A stretch of 64,000 nt of DNA from Paenibacillus rigui (GTDB taxonomy: Bacteria > Bacillota > Bacilli > Paenibacillales > NBRC-103111), in assembly GCF_002234615.1 (NCBI RefSeq), contig NZ_NMQW01000017.1, positions 124,001 through 188,000 on the forward strand, read 5' to 3'. Shown here piece after piece: positions 8,310-17,169 of the stretch. A model generated the notes under the pieces. That model made no database searches. It had not been told where the DNA came from and saw only the letters and a program-made list of their open reading frames with translations. The position numbers and the translations under genes were made by a program. Every line of letters begins with the position of its first letter. Positions within the stretch are counted from its first letter, which is position 1.

Positions 8310-10685
8310 CTACACACCCGGCATCATGACATACGTATCTGCCTTTTGTTCAGTAATGAACGGACTTAAATCCTGATCCGGGCTATACACGTACAGGAAA
8401 TGCATCGCCCTGGTGCAAGCTGTATAGAACAGCTTCCGTTCACTCTCGCGGCTGTATCGTCTCTTCGAGCCATCATAGATAAGCACCGCGTCGAATTCTA
8501 CCCCCTTAGCCAAATAGGCGGGAATGACGACAACCCCCTGCTCGAAGCCTTGGGTATCCTTCGTTACCAGGCGAAGCCCAGCGACCCGGTTTTGCAGGGC
8601 TGCGAAAGCCTCCACACTCTCCCCTGCCGTCTTACAGATGATGGCGACTGATTCACAGCCATCGGAACGCAGCGCTTCGATTCGTGAAGCAATTGCCTCA
8701 TGCAGCCATTCTCTGCCTGCGCCTGCCATCACCTCCGGCTTCGCCCCGGCCCGGTTAAACGGGATAATCGCATCCCCACCCGGGACCATACCGCGGGTAA
8801 ACTCAACGATTTCTTTTGTAGACCGATAGCTTCGCGTCAATCGGATCAGCTCGGTCTGGTCCGGCCCGTACAGCCTCGTTAACGGCTCCAGTTCGCCCAA
8901 TGCCGAACCATGAGCATAAATCGCTTGATTCAAATCCCCAAGCGCTGTCATGCGGCTTCGGGGAAACAGCCTTTTCAAAAATTCAAGCTGAAACGGGGAA
9001 TAATCCTGCACTTCATCGACGATTACATGGCGAACGGAAGTATTGGTTTGAAAGCCTTGAACCAGCTCCAGCAGAAACAAATACGGCGTCGCGTCCTCGA
9101 AGGAAAGCTCGGATTGCTCCAGCTTTGCGATCGTAGCTTCACAAATGTCGGACCATAGCTCCGGCATCGTTCCTCCCGTGCCTTTCATCAGCTCGGCAAG
9201 CAGCTGGGAGTCCGTGAACAGCTGACGATACAAAGCGCGAACATGAACGAATTTAAGCTGCTTCAGCCGTTTGCGTACCGGCTTTAGCCGTTCATGAACG
9301 ATAACCTTGGCCAACAGCTCCTTCTCCTTCTCGAAATCATCGAAGGTTTCTTCCTTGTCCTTTTGCATCTTTCGGACCCTGGCGTAGGCACGCTGGTAAT
9401 CCTCAGGCTCCAGAAGTTCAATCTCTTCCTCTACCCACGGCTCATTACGCTGCGTAAGCTCGAAAGAGGCCACTTCCTTCAACAGCCAATCCCGGAGCAG
9501 TACAATTCGATTCGTCAAACGGATCGAAGAATCATACTCGTAAAACTTTTCTTTCAGCTGCGCAGCCGATACGATATTGTTGCCGCGGAACTTCACCGGC
9601 TTGAACAGCATGCCCTCGGCTTCCAGTCGATCCTTATAAGCAAGCAGCACGCGGAAAAAATCGTCGGAAGATTTATATTCAATGCCCTGCAGCCTGCCGT
9701 TATAACCTGGCTGCCCTTCGCTTGTCAATACATATTCCATCTGGTCGAAGGGATCCTCGACTTTGAAATCTTTGCCCAGCCGCCGCTCCAAATATTCCTG
9801 GAACGTCGTTTGCTGCATATTTTCCTCGCCGAGCTCTGGCAGTACGGTGGAAACATAGCTGTTAAACATCGGATTCGGAGAAAACAGCACCATCTGGTCT
9901 GCTGTTAAATGACCCCGGTATTTGTACAGCAAATATGCGACACGCTGCAGCGCGGCGGATGTTTTCCCGCTTCCTGCTGCACCTTGCACGATCAACAGAC
10001 GGCTCCGGTCATTGCGGATAATCTGATTTTGCTCCTTTTGGATCGTGGCTACAATACTCTTCATCTGAGCATCCGAATTCCGGCTCAGCACCTGCTGAAG
10101 CAATTCGTCTCCAATGGTAATCCCGGTATCAAACATCCAGTGGATGCCGCCGTCACGAATGACATATTGACGTTTCAAGAGGAGCTCTCCGGTAATTTCG
10201 CCGCCAGGCGTCTCATACTTTGCCGGACCTGGAGGATAGTCATAATACAAGCTGGATACAGGGGCACGCCAGTCATAAACAAGAAAACGGTCTCCCTCTT
10301 CATCCCGGAAAGAAGTGATACCAAGATAAATCGGTTCGGGCGATGACTCCCCGCTTCCCTCCTCCCGAAAATCGATGCGCCCGAAATACGGAGAACGAAC
10401 GAGCCGTCTCAGCTTCTTGAGCGTGGCAGCCGCCTGCCGGTAGCTTCGCTCTCTTTCAGACAATACCTCAGCCTGCTGGCGCAAGCTGAAATGGGTTTCT
10501 ATCATATCCTCCGAAGTGCTTAAGTTCACCGTCACTTCATCCCAGAAATGTTTGCGGATCTCAACAACCTCCGTCTTCACTTCCCCGGTCTCAGCCTCTA
10601 ATTGTCTTATCCTTTGTTCAATGCTGCCGATAACCTCTTGCACCCGCTGCTTCTCTTCCAACCAATCCTTATTTGTCAAACTCAC
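8310..10685 (-). CDS. helD: HelD-type RNA polymerase recycling ATPase (UvrD/Rep-like superfamily 1)
   Basis: The 791-residue protein starts at GTG 10685 with AAAGGGG upstream. It has an N-terminal coiled-coil arm (residues 8-95, Glu/Arg/Gln-rich), Walker A GAAGSGKT at 235-242, motif II VIVDEVQDYSPFQ, motif III TALGDLNQAIY, a SYRSTKEI motif and a C-terminal motif near FYTACTRAM. This order, with the N-terminal antiparallel arm, is the pattern of Bacillus HelD, which displaces nucleic acid from stalled RNA polymerase and helps its reuse. It lies alone between terminators. A minus-strand promoter (TTGAAG, 16 bp, TATACT) lies just upstream, back-to-back with the promoter of the small transcript at 10775. 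Confidence 0.9.
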   Translation of the reverse strand: MSLTNKDWLEEKQRVQEVIGSIEQRIRQLEAETGEVKTEVVEIRKHFWDEVTVNLSTSEDMIETHFSLRQQAEVLSERERSYRQAAATLKKLRRLVRSPYFGRIDFREEGSGESSPEPIYLGITSFRDEEGDRFLVYDWRAPVSSLYYDYPPGPAKYETPGGEITGELLLKRQYVIRDGGIHWMFDTGITIGDELLQQVLSRNSDAQMKSIVATIQKEQNQIIRNDRSRLLIVQGAAGSGKTSAALQRVAYLLYKYRGHLTADQMVLFSPNPMFNSYVSTVLPELGEENMQQTTFQEYLERRLGKDFKVEDPFDQMEYVLTSEGQPGYNGRLQGIEYKSSDDFFRVLLAYKDRLEAEGMLFKPVKFRGNNIVSAAQLKEKFYEYDSSIRLTNRIVLLRDWLLKEVASFELTQRNEPWVEEEIELLEPEDYQRAYARVRKMQKDKEETFDDFEKEKELLAKVIVHERLKPVRKRLKQLKFVHVRALYRQLFTDSQLLAELMKGTGGTMPELWSDICEATIAKLEQSELSFEDATPYLFLLELVQGFQTNTSVRHVIVDEVQDYSPFQLEFLKRLFPRSRMTALGDLNQAIYAHGSALGELEPLTRLYGPDQTELIRLTRSYRSTKEIVEFTRGMVPGGDAIIPFNRAGAKPEVMAGAGREWLHEAIASRIEALRSDGCESVAIICKTAGESVEAFAALQNRVAGLRLVTKDTQGFEQGVVVIPAYLAKGVEFDAVLIYDGSKRRYSRESERKLFYTACTRAMHFLYVYSPDQDLSPFITEQKADTYVMMPGV

Positions 10686-10738
10686 CGAATCGCCCCTTTA
10701 CCAGAGTATACTTGTGCAAAACCAATCTTCAATTGCAT

Positions 10739-10768
10739 TTGACATTGAGGGTTTCCTTGTGATATAAT
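10739..10768 (+). promoter_or_regulatory. Near-perfect extended -10 sigma-A promoter
   Basis: TTGACA (10739-10744), 18-base spacer, TATAAT (10763-10768) with the extended -10 dinucleotide TG at 10760-10761. No annotated plus-strand gene lies downstream before a terminator 70 bp on, so it should drive the short unit at 10775-10868. It is probably one of the strongest promoters in the window by match to consensus. Confidence 0.8.
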
Positions 10769-10774
10769 CTTATT

Positions 10775-10868
10775 AGGATATTAATGTACGGGTTCACTTC
10801 CAAACGAATACATAGCAAAATTCATTGTAACACTTCCAGCAGCCCTAAGCAATAGGGATGCTTTTTTT
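10775..10868 (+). ncRNA. Candidate small transcript (about 94 nt), possibly encoding a 23-aa peptide
   Basis: The unit is defined by the promoter at 10739-10768 and the terminator at 10839-10868. Inside it an ATG at 10784 opens a 23-codon frame (MYGFTSKRIHSKIHC, then NTSSSPKQ) ending with TAG at 10853-10855, inside the terminator stem. A weak AGGA precedes the ATG, and the predicted leader is only about 9 nt. It could be a regulatory RNA, a small basic peptide, or both. I do not recognise it as 6S, SRP, tmRNA or any other named RNA. Confidence 0.45.
10839..10868 (+). terminator. Intrinsic terminator of the small transcript
   Basis: GCAgCCCTA pairs with TAGGGaTGC (one mismatch) around AGCAA, followed by seven T residues. 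Confidence 0.75.
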
Positions 10869-10915
10869 ATATTACAAGTTTCCGATCAAACAGAAACCTG
10901 CTCTTCGAAGTCAGT

Positions 10916-10960
10916 AAAAAGCCCTGTGTTCCATTAACGGAAACAGGGCTGTATTTTTTT
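10916..10960. terminator. Bidirectional terminator downstream of the lyase operon
   Basis: AGCCCTGT-GTTCC pairs with GGAA-ACAGGGCT. T-runs are present on both strands (TATTTTTTT on plus, CTTTTTAC on minus). It lies just beyond the stop of the 10971 gene. Confidence 0.85.
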
Positions 10961-10970
10961 CAACACCAGG

Positions 10971-13900
10971 TTATGACTGAACTTCCGGAGGCGGTACCGG
11001 GTGGGACGGCTCCAGAACCGGAATTAGCGTGCTTTGCACCTTGGTATGGGTAATGCCGTCTGTCGTGAGCAGCACCCGGTCCCAATCCGCTCCTCCCTTG
11101 CGGGAGTAAACGCGAAGTACATGCGTCCCTTCATCCAGATTAAATTGCGTGTTATCGAAGGCCCGCTTCCAATCGTTATCTTTAAGCGTCACCCGCTTTA
11201 AATCCGACCCGTCGAATTGAATAAATAGCGAGCCTGCAGTCGTTGTGGAAGCTCCCTGGGAGAAAAGATGAACCTGGTAAGCACCGGCGTGCTTCACCTT
11301 GAACTCATACTCGACATAAGGGGTGCCTTCAGGTATTTTATTAGCAGGCAGCGTATCTTTATAGGCTGAATCGAGAATCTTGCTGCTGGTGGCATCCGGC
11401 ACCTGGCTCCCTACCTTGACGTAGGCTCCGCCGGAAGCTTTCGGATCCGGTACAATCGAAATCTGATCGTCCCCCGTACTGGAGTTGTACGTAATTTGTT
11501 CAGCCTCCAGCAGAACGTATACATTCTCATCCTCCGGCTGCTTCAGATCCGCCACGAAATAACCGTACGCACTGCCTGCCTCAATCGAAGTCGTCGTTTG
11601 GCTTTCCTTCCCCAGCTCGTCCGTAACCGTCAGCGTAATAGTGTAAGAGCCTGCCTTCTCATACGTATGCTCTGCTTGAAGCTTATCTTCCCCAGCTAGC
11701 ACCGGGCTGCCGTCGCCGAAATTCCAGCTATAAGTGCGGACTCGATCGCCAAGTGAGCTGTCCGGATCGTAAGAATCTGCCGCATTCAGATGTACGGTCA
11801 ACGGCGGGCGTCCTACGCTCACATCCGTCGTAAATGCAGCGACGGGCGCTTGGTTCGGATCCTTGTTATCTACAAGCATCGTCTTACTGTCCGTCCGCCC
11901 TTTCTCATCCGTAATCGTCAAGTTGACGAGGAACGTACCGAAGGTGCGGTACGTTTTCTCGGGATGCAGTCCTTCTGCAGAGGTGCCATCCCCAAAGCTC
12001 CAGCTGTACGTCAGCTGCTGACCGGAGCTTGCGGCCGCATCGAACTGAACCTTGCGTTCTGCCGTCCCCCTCGCCCCATATCCCGACAAGGCATCCGCAG
12101 TAAACGCCGCAGCAGGATGATCTGCCGTTGGAAGGGCCGATACTCCGGATTCCGCCAACGCAATCCGGTAAGCACCGGAGACGCTCTGCTTAAACTGAAC
12201 CTGGCCCGAGACCACAGTGAAAGGAATGGCATTCCCCTCCTGCGAGCTTACGCTAACGACTTGCCGGCCTGACGGAATCCCAATGGATAGCTCGGCGCTA
12301 TCCTGTAAATCCGATACGGTTCCGTGTATTTCCGAAGCCGTTATCTGCTGTGTCAGCGTCACCGGGACAGAGGATTGTACGAGGGCTTTACCTTGGACGG
12401 ATGCCATCTGCCCTTCGCGCAGCATCAGATCCGTAACTTGTCCGTTTGTTTCCCGGAGCCAGGCAAAGCCGGCGTCAGAGCGTAGATGTCCGGCTGCGAC
12501 GGACTTCGTTTCTTTTTGATCGTGAAGCAGATACGTATCCTCGGAAGGCCCAATCCTGATTCTTGCGGCGGTATAGCTGTCCGTGCTTAAATCTTGGACA
12601 GACGGTGCAGGCTGGTCCAACTGCTGCGGTACGAGAACCGTCAGGTACTGGGCATGGTCCGTTTGAGCCGGAACCCGGATATACGTATCCCGGATATCTT
12701 CTTTGAACAAGCTGATGACTCCATCCTTCGGTTGAACCGGGACATTGGACGGGAAAATAAAGGTGTCCAGCTTGGCTTCCTGCAAACCGTAATTCGGAAC
12801 CGATGCTTCCTTATCCCCCGGAGGCTTCTCGGTCAACTCGGGATTCATTGCCTTCGTAATCGACCATTCGGCATGGTTTCCATTCAAGCGAAGCGCACCC
12901 AAGCTATGCAGATACATGTCAAAGCTGGCCGATCCGGCCCGGGAGCTCACCTGATCCGCAACGACAAAATATTGCTGTCCCGGAAAGGCGACGGCCCGGC
13001 GATGCGTCCCTATCACGGACTTATCGTCCGCAACGAAATCGCCCTCCTTTTGGGCAAAGTCAAAATGGGCCGTATCGATTTCGTATGCGGAGCGAAGCGG
13101 TTGATAAGGATCCGTCTCATTGCGGGTGCTTCGACCATTCATCGTAATCAGGTTATGTGCTGCGGGCGTTTTGAGGTACGAATTGAAGGCACTGTACTGG
13201 CCGTATCCGGTATCGGTCGCGAATAAGGCATTCTGCCCATAGATATCAAACTGAAGCTGATCCTGATGCTGATGATTATCCGATTCAGGCGTACCGTTAA
13301 GCATGAGCCAGAGCGTATTCTGCCCCCCCTCCTCCTCCTTCCCGTTCCACTGATTTCCGAGAATTGCATTGCCCCCGTATGGCTTGCCTGTATCCGGATT
13401 CATCCCGCCGTTCATAAACATCGTTCGGGACACGGTTGGCCGTTTAGCTTCAATTGCAGCGTCGTATGTAAGATATTCATCGATTCCGATCTGATATTGG
13501 GACGTGGCTCCCGTATAGTCGGGCAAATAGATATGCGTGTTTTTGTAGCTCCATTGCAGTACCTCCGATAGCTTCAGCTCCTTGCCGTACTGCGGGGCCG
13601 GTGTCGATTTATACAACCCTGCCGCCATATGCGTGGCGTAAGGCTTCACATAGCTGTCTTCCGTGTTGGGCAGCCAGCCGTTGCCCATTCTTGTTTTGAC
13701 CGCCCATTCAAAAAGGGGCTGCACCTGGTTAATCAGATGCTGTGGCGATAGCTCGTCGGGAGCGTCGAATCCGACTGTATTTTTATAATGCCATAAGAAC
13801 GGAATCAGGTTCACAAGCGTAAATTGTCCATAATGCGCCCCTTCGCGGGAAATACCGTCGGCGCTGAACTGAAAATCAAACGTGTTATAAGTCCGCTCTA

Positions 13901-14729
13901 TTGCCAAATTCAGCCAGTACTGGGCCTCCGGCTCCTGCGATAAGGTAAGAGCAACCGTGCCTAAGCCTAAAGCAGGCTTGGACCGATGATTATGCGGTCG
14001 CGGCGGCTGCGGCGTGATTAACCAGTCGGCGATAAACTGCGCTTCTTTTTTCAGACGGCCGCGGGCTTCCTGCTCCTCGCCGGCAGACAGCTCGGAATAT
14101 AACCAATCATAGGCCTCAGCGTAATTTTGCAAATAGGTGGCCCAATAAATGTCCCCGTCATCCTTGGTCCGTTCGGCTACAGTGCCCGTGTACATATGCG
14201 TAATGGCAGCAATCGCCTGCCTCAGCAGCCTATGCTTACGCTCGTCGCTTGTCTGTGGATCGTCTTTGACCATCATGTAGGCAAAAGCAAGCAGCTTGGC
14301 CCCGCGGCTCCGGTCATTCTCGTGAAGCTTGGGATCGGCATAGTCGAGCTGGCCATAGGTACTGTCAATCGTGGTGTTCAGCTGCATCCACAACTGCTCA
14401 TAATAAGATCCTTTGACAAGGCGGCGTGCTTGGTATTCAGGCAACTTGTCAGCCGTAAACCAGAGACTTGGATGCGCTTCCATTTTTGGCAAAGCCCCAA
14501 GTAGCACAGCCGGATCGCTTAGTTTACTTTGTAACCCATCGATTTTCTTATCTTGATCGGATGTTTTCGATTCTGGCGGTATCATGGACGGATTGACAAG
14601 CTGTAGGCCTTTGTAGGAGGAATAATCGAAGGCATAGCTGGTTTGGGGCAAAATCAATAGACTTAACGCGGCAATTATCCATGCTTTGTTCTTGAACCCA
14701 GATGCTTTCCGCTTACGGTTACGGTTCAT
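10971..14729 (-). CDS. Secreted heparinase II/III- or alginate-lyase-like enzyme with two PKD domains and a C-terminal carbohydrate-binding-like domain
   Basis: The 1252-residue protein starts at ATG 14729, chosen because it opens a clean signal peptide (Arg/Lys-rich, hydrophobic core, cleavage near SYA). The frame extends 81 residues further upstream into the preceding gene but codes nothing plausible there. Module order: signal; alpha-toroid lyase domain (about 70-390) with NHRSKPALGLG and SADGISREGAHYGQFT, likely holding the catalytic Asn/His/Tyr; heparinase-type beta-sandwich (about 430-680) with SDNHQHQDQLQFDIYG; two PKD repeats (WSFGDGTSAEG and WNFGDGSPVLAG); and a beta-sandwich module of CBM6/35-like look. 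It is probably released or wall-associated and initiates breakdown of a uronic-acid polymer. Substrate undetermined. Confidence 0.8.
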   Translation of the reverse strand: MNRNRKRKASGFKNKAWIIAALSLLILPQTSYAFDYSSYKGLQLVNPSMIPPESKTSDQDKKIDGLQSKLSDPAVLLGALPKMEAHPSLWFTADKLPEYQARRLVKGSYYEQLWMQLNTTIDSTYGQLDYADPKLHENDRSRGAKLLAFAYMMVKDDPQTSDERKHRLLRQAIAAITHMYTGTVAERTKDDGDIYWATYLQNYAEAYDWLYSELSAGEEQEARGRLKKEAQFIADWLITPQPPRPHNHRSKPALGLGTVALTLSQEPEAQYWLNLAIERTYNTFDFQFSADGISREGAHYGQFTLVNLIPFLWHYKNTVGFDAPDELSPQHLINQVQPLFEWAVKTRMGNGWLPNTEDSYVKPYATHMAAGLYKSTPAPQYGKELKLSEVLQWSYKNTHIYLPDYTGATSQYQIGIDEYLTYDAAIEAKRPTVSRTMFMNGGMNPDTGKPYGGNAILGNQWNGKEEEGGQNTLWLMLNGTPESDNHQHQDQLQFDIYGQNALFATDTGYGQYSAFNSYLKTPAAHNLITMNGRSTRNETDPYQPLRSAYEIDTAHFDFAQKEGDFVADDKSVIGTHRRAVAFPGQQYFVVADQVSSRAGSASFDMYLHSLGALRLNGNHAEWSITKAMNPELTEKPPGDKEASVPNYGLQEAKLDTFIFPSNVPVQPKDGVISLFKEDIRDTYIRVPAQTDHAQYLTVLVPQQLDQPAPSVQDLSTDSYTAARIRIGPSEDTYLLHDQKETKSVAAGHLRSDAGFAWLRETNGQVTDLMLREGQMASVQGKALVQSSVPVTLTQQITASEIHGTVSDLQDSAELSIGIPSGRQVVSVSSQEGNAIPFTVVSGQVQFKQSVSGAYRIALAESGVSALPTADHPAAAFTADALSGYGARGTAERKVQFDAAASSGQQLTYSWSFGDGTSAEGLHPEKTYRTFGTFLVNLTITDEKGRTDSKTMLVDNKDPNQAPVAAFTTDVSVGRPPLTVHLNAADSYDPDSSLGDRVRTYSWNFGDGSPVLAGEDKLQAEHTYEKAGSYTITLTVTDELGKESQTTTSIEAGSAYGYFVADLKQPEDENVYVLLEAEQITYNSSTGDDQISIVPDPKASGGAYVKVGSQVPDATSSKILDSAYKDTLPANKIPEGTPYVEYEFKVKHAGAYQVHLFSQGASTTTAGSLFIQFDGSDLKRVTLKDNDWKRAFDNTQFNLDEGTHVLRVYSRKGGADWDRVLLTTDGITHTKVQSTLIPVLEPSHPVPPPEVQS

Positions 14730-14835
14730 GCTTACATCATCCCTCATCCCGATTAAATTCGGGCCGTTCAGCCCCAAGCCTTGCCGCGTCAACAGTGCGA
14801 GCAAGGAATGGGGGCTGAAACGACCCCGTTGATCG

Positions 14836-17169
14836 CTATAGCTTCGGAACCTCGACTTTTTGCGTGACACCGTTATCGGTAAAATATAAATGCACGCCAT
14901 GGCCTTGGTCATCCATGAAAAAGGACACATATTTCGGTTCATTCTTAGGCGTAGGCACCAAGAGCGTGACAAGGCGATGGCGATCTGCCGCCTTCGTCGA
15001 AGCAGTCAAATGCCACTGCTCGCTTAAGCCTTCGATTTCCTTCGGATCGACATCCGTATAAACGTTCGTTTGGGACAGCTGCAGGTCTCCACTTGAGCTA
15101 TAAACGAACCTTCCTTCCATGTCCGCCTTCTGTCCTCTCACCTTGAAGGACTGTCCGTCCAGCTTCATCTCGTACAGCGTGTGGAACAGCCAATCCACCC
15201 GCCCCGGCTGCGCCAAGTCCACGTGGTCTACCACGACGATATACGACTGCTGGACAAAGTACAGCTCCCGAACATACCTCTGCAGGTAGGGAACATGCTC
15301 TGCGTAGGCTGCCGTCGCATCACAACGGGAATACGTATACGTCTTGTGGGTTTCGACACTTTCCACTTTGCCGCTGGCCGCCATGTTTCTCACCTTGTCG
15401 GTTCCTGCAAATTGGCCAATACCATCGATCAGAATCGAGTTCGTCGAACGGGTTTGTCTGCGCCAGTTCATATGCATGGTGCTGCCAAAGGCTACATAAT
15501 GTCCGCTCTCAATGGCCAAAGGCTCACCGAAGGCATGCAGCAGAAAGCCGTTCTGATCCCCGTGGCTGTGGCTGATCGAGCCATAAGGACTGCTTTTTGT
15601 AAGCAGCATGATATGCCGATCCGGCTGATCCATGTGCGAGTGGAATGCCACCCAGCCGATATCCCGGAACCATTTGACCGGCTCGATGTCCGTTGGGGCT
15701 TGTGCTTCCACCAAAGGATAATCATGCAAATACATCATTTCATCGAACCGGAAATCCCACCAGCCATAATTGTAAAATTTCATTTCCGAACCGGTATCCG
15801 TCTGCTTCGTTTGCTCAAAGTACCATTGGTACAATGGATTTCCTGTAATTCCTGCAAATTGTCTAATGTTGAAGCCGGTTTTCAAGCTGACCGGATCTCC
15901 CAGGGTAGACTGATCTCCGAAGCTGGCTCGAAGCGTATCCGGACTGAAGCAGTACAAGGGGAAGTCACCGGTTTTGCGGAAAAACGGACGCTGATAGAAA
16001 TCGATGCCGGTCGTTTTCTTCAACAAATTTATTGCTTCGGTAACGAACGCCATCCCGGTCGTCCAGTACATCGGTCCTTCCGCCCAGCCGCCGTCCATTC
16101 CGCCCCAAGGGGAGTATAGGCCTGCATAGTATTCAACCGTGTAATCCAGCCACTCGTTGGCCTGTGCCTCCTCGCCCAGCATAGCCAGGCAGCAAGGGAC
16201 GAGGACGGAAGAAAGCGATCGGACGGCATGGCTGTCGAACGGAACCTGATGAATTTTGGAACGGTCAATCACGTGAAAAGCCACCTGATGCGTCCGCTTC
16301 AGCAGCATGGCCCGCACAAGCTCGCGTTCCTCTGCAGTCAGATAGGCATGCAACCAATCGTAGCCCCATGCCAGAGCTCCCGCGACGCGAAACGATGCCT
16401 CATCGTTGTAATCTCTGGAGGTTGGCCCTTCCGGATTCCATGCTGCCACATGCAGCAGCCACGTCTTGGCCCGTTCCAGCAGGGCCTCATCCTCAAGCAC
16501 GACCCCGGCGACACTCAAATGGCGAATGGCATACAGCGCTTCCTGACAGTCAATGTACATTTGACGCCATAGGCTTGCTACCCGTTTGTGATTCGGGTAA
16601 GGCAAGGGCTCCGGTATCAGCTCTCGCTCCGTCCAAGGCTTGACGGATCGCTCATAGAAGGCGTCCCAGCCGCAAAAGGAAGGATCCAGCCTCACCTTTT
16701 GGCGGAAATTCGGCAGCTCTTCCGCCTGCAGCCAGAGACGCGGATGGGCAGCAGAAACTGCCGCAAACCGATTCTCGCGGCTCGGCAGCGGTGTTTCCGG
16801 AAGTCCCTCGGGTACGGTAAAGGAGCGTATCAGACTCCACTCCGTTTGCTCCGCTCCCCCCGCTTCAACCCTCTCCTCATCGGAGAGGAGAAGCGCATAC
16901 CTCCAATAATAAGTGCCTGGCGCCAAAGCATGCTCCGGCGTATACAGGTTAAAAGCAATCGGCTGAATCGTCACCGTCACATCCGGCTCGAATTGTGCCG
17001 ATGCGGAATACTGCAACACATAGCTGTCTTTCTCCAGCTGTGCGGGGATCCATGTAAACCGCGGCGGATTTTCGAATAAAACGGTCTGTTCATTCGGGAC
17101 ATATTGCACGGTTAACACGCCGCTCTGCGGCTGATATAAAGGTCTGCTTAGGTGCGGGTTTGTACTCAT
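14836..17169 (-). CDS. Heparinase II/III family polysaccharide lyase (DUF4962-like N-terminus), cytoplasmic
   Basis: The 777-residue protein has no signal peptide, so it probably acts inside the cell on imported oligosaccharides. An N-terminal beta-rich segment (about 20-125) resembles a fibronectin/DUF4962-type region (RFTWIPAQ, GTYYWRYAL). An alpha-toroid follows (RLWLQAEELPNFRQKV; DYNDEASFRVAGALAWGYDWLH; PFDSHAVRSLS with a likely catalytic His; WAEGPMYW with Tyr). Then comes the heparinase-type beta domain, SISHSHGDQNGFLLHAFG, the metal/His site typical of this family. Its ATG overlaps the stop of the upstream lyase gene by 4 bp, so the two lyases are coupled. The next lyase gene lies 106 bp downstream. 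Confidence 0.82.
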   Translation of the reverse strand: MSTNPHLSRPLYQPQSGVLTVQYVPNEQTVLFENPPRFTWIPAQLEKDSYVLQYSASAQFEPDVTVTIQPIAFNLYTPEHALAPGTYYWRYALLLSDEERVEAGGAEQTEWSLIRSFTVPEGLPETPLPSRENRFAAVSAAHPRLWLQAEELPNFRQKVRLDPSFCGWDAFYERSVKPWTERELIPEPLPYPNHKRVASLWRQMYIDCQEALYAIRHLSVAGVVLEDEALLERAKTWLLHVAAWNPEGPTSRDYNDEASFRVAGALAWGYDWLHAYLTAEERELVRAMLLKRTHQVAFHVIDRSKIHQVPFDSHAVRSLSSVLVPCCLAMLGEEAQANEWLDYTVEYYAGLYSPWGGMDGGWAEGPMYWTTGMAFVTEAINLLKKTTGIDFYQRPFFRKTGDFPLYCFSPDTLRASFGDQSTLGDPVSLKTGFNIRQFAGITGNPLYQWYFEQTKQTDTGSEMKFYNYGWWDFRFDEMMYLHDYPLVEAQAPTDIEPVKWFRDIGWVAFHSHMDQPDRHIMLLTKSSPYGSISHSHGDQNGFLLHAFGEPLAIESGHYVAFGSTMHMNWRRQTRSTNSILIDGIGQFAGTDKVRNMAASGKVESVETHKTYTYSRCDATAAYAEHVPYLQRYVRELYFVQQSYIVVVDHVDLAQPGRVDWLFHTLYEMKLDGQSFKVRGQKADMEGRFVYSSSGDLQLSQTNVYTDVDPKEIEGLSEQWHLTASTKAADRHRLVTLLVPTPKNEPKYVSFFMDDQGHGVHLYFTDNGVTQKVEVPKL

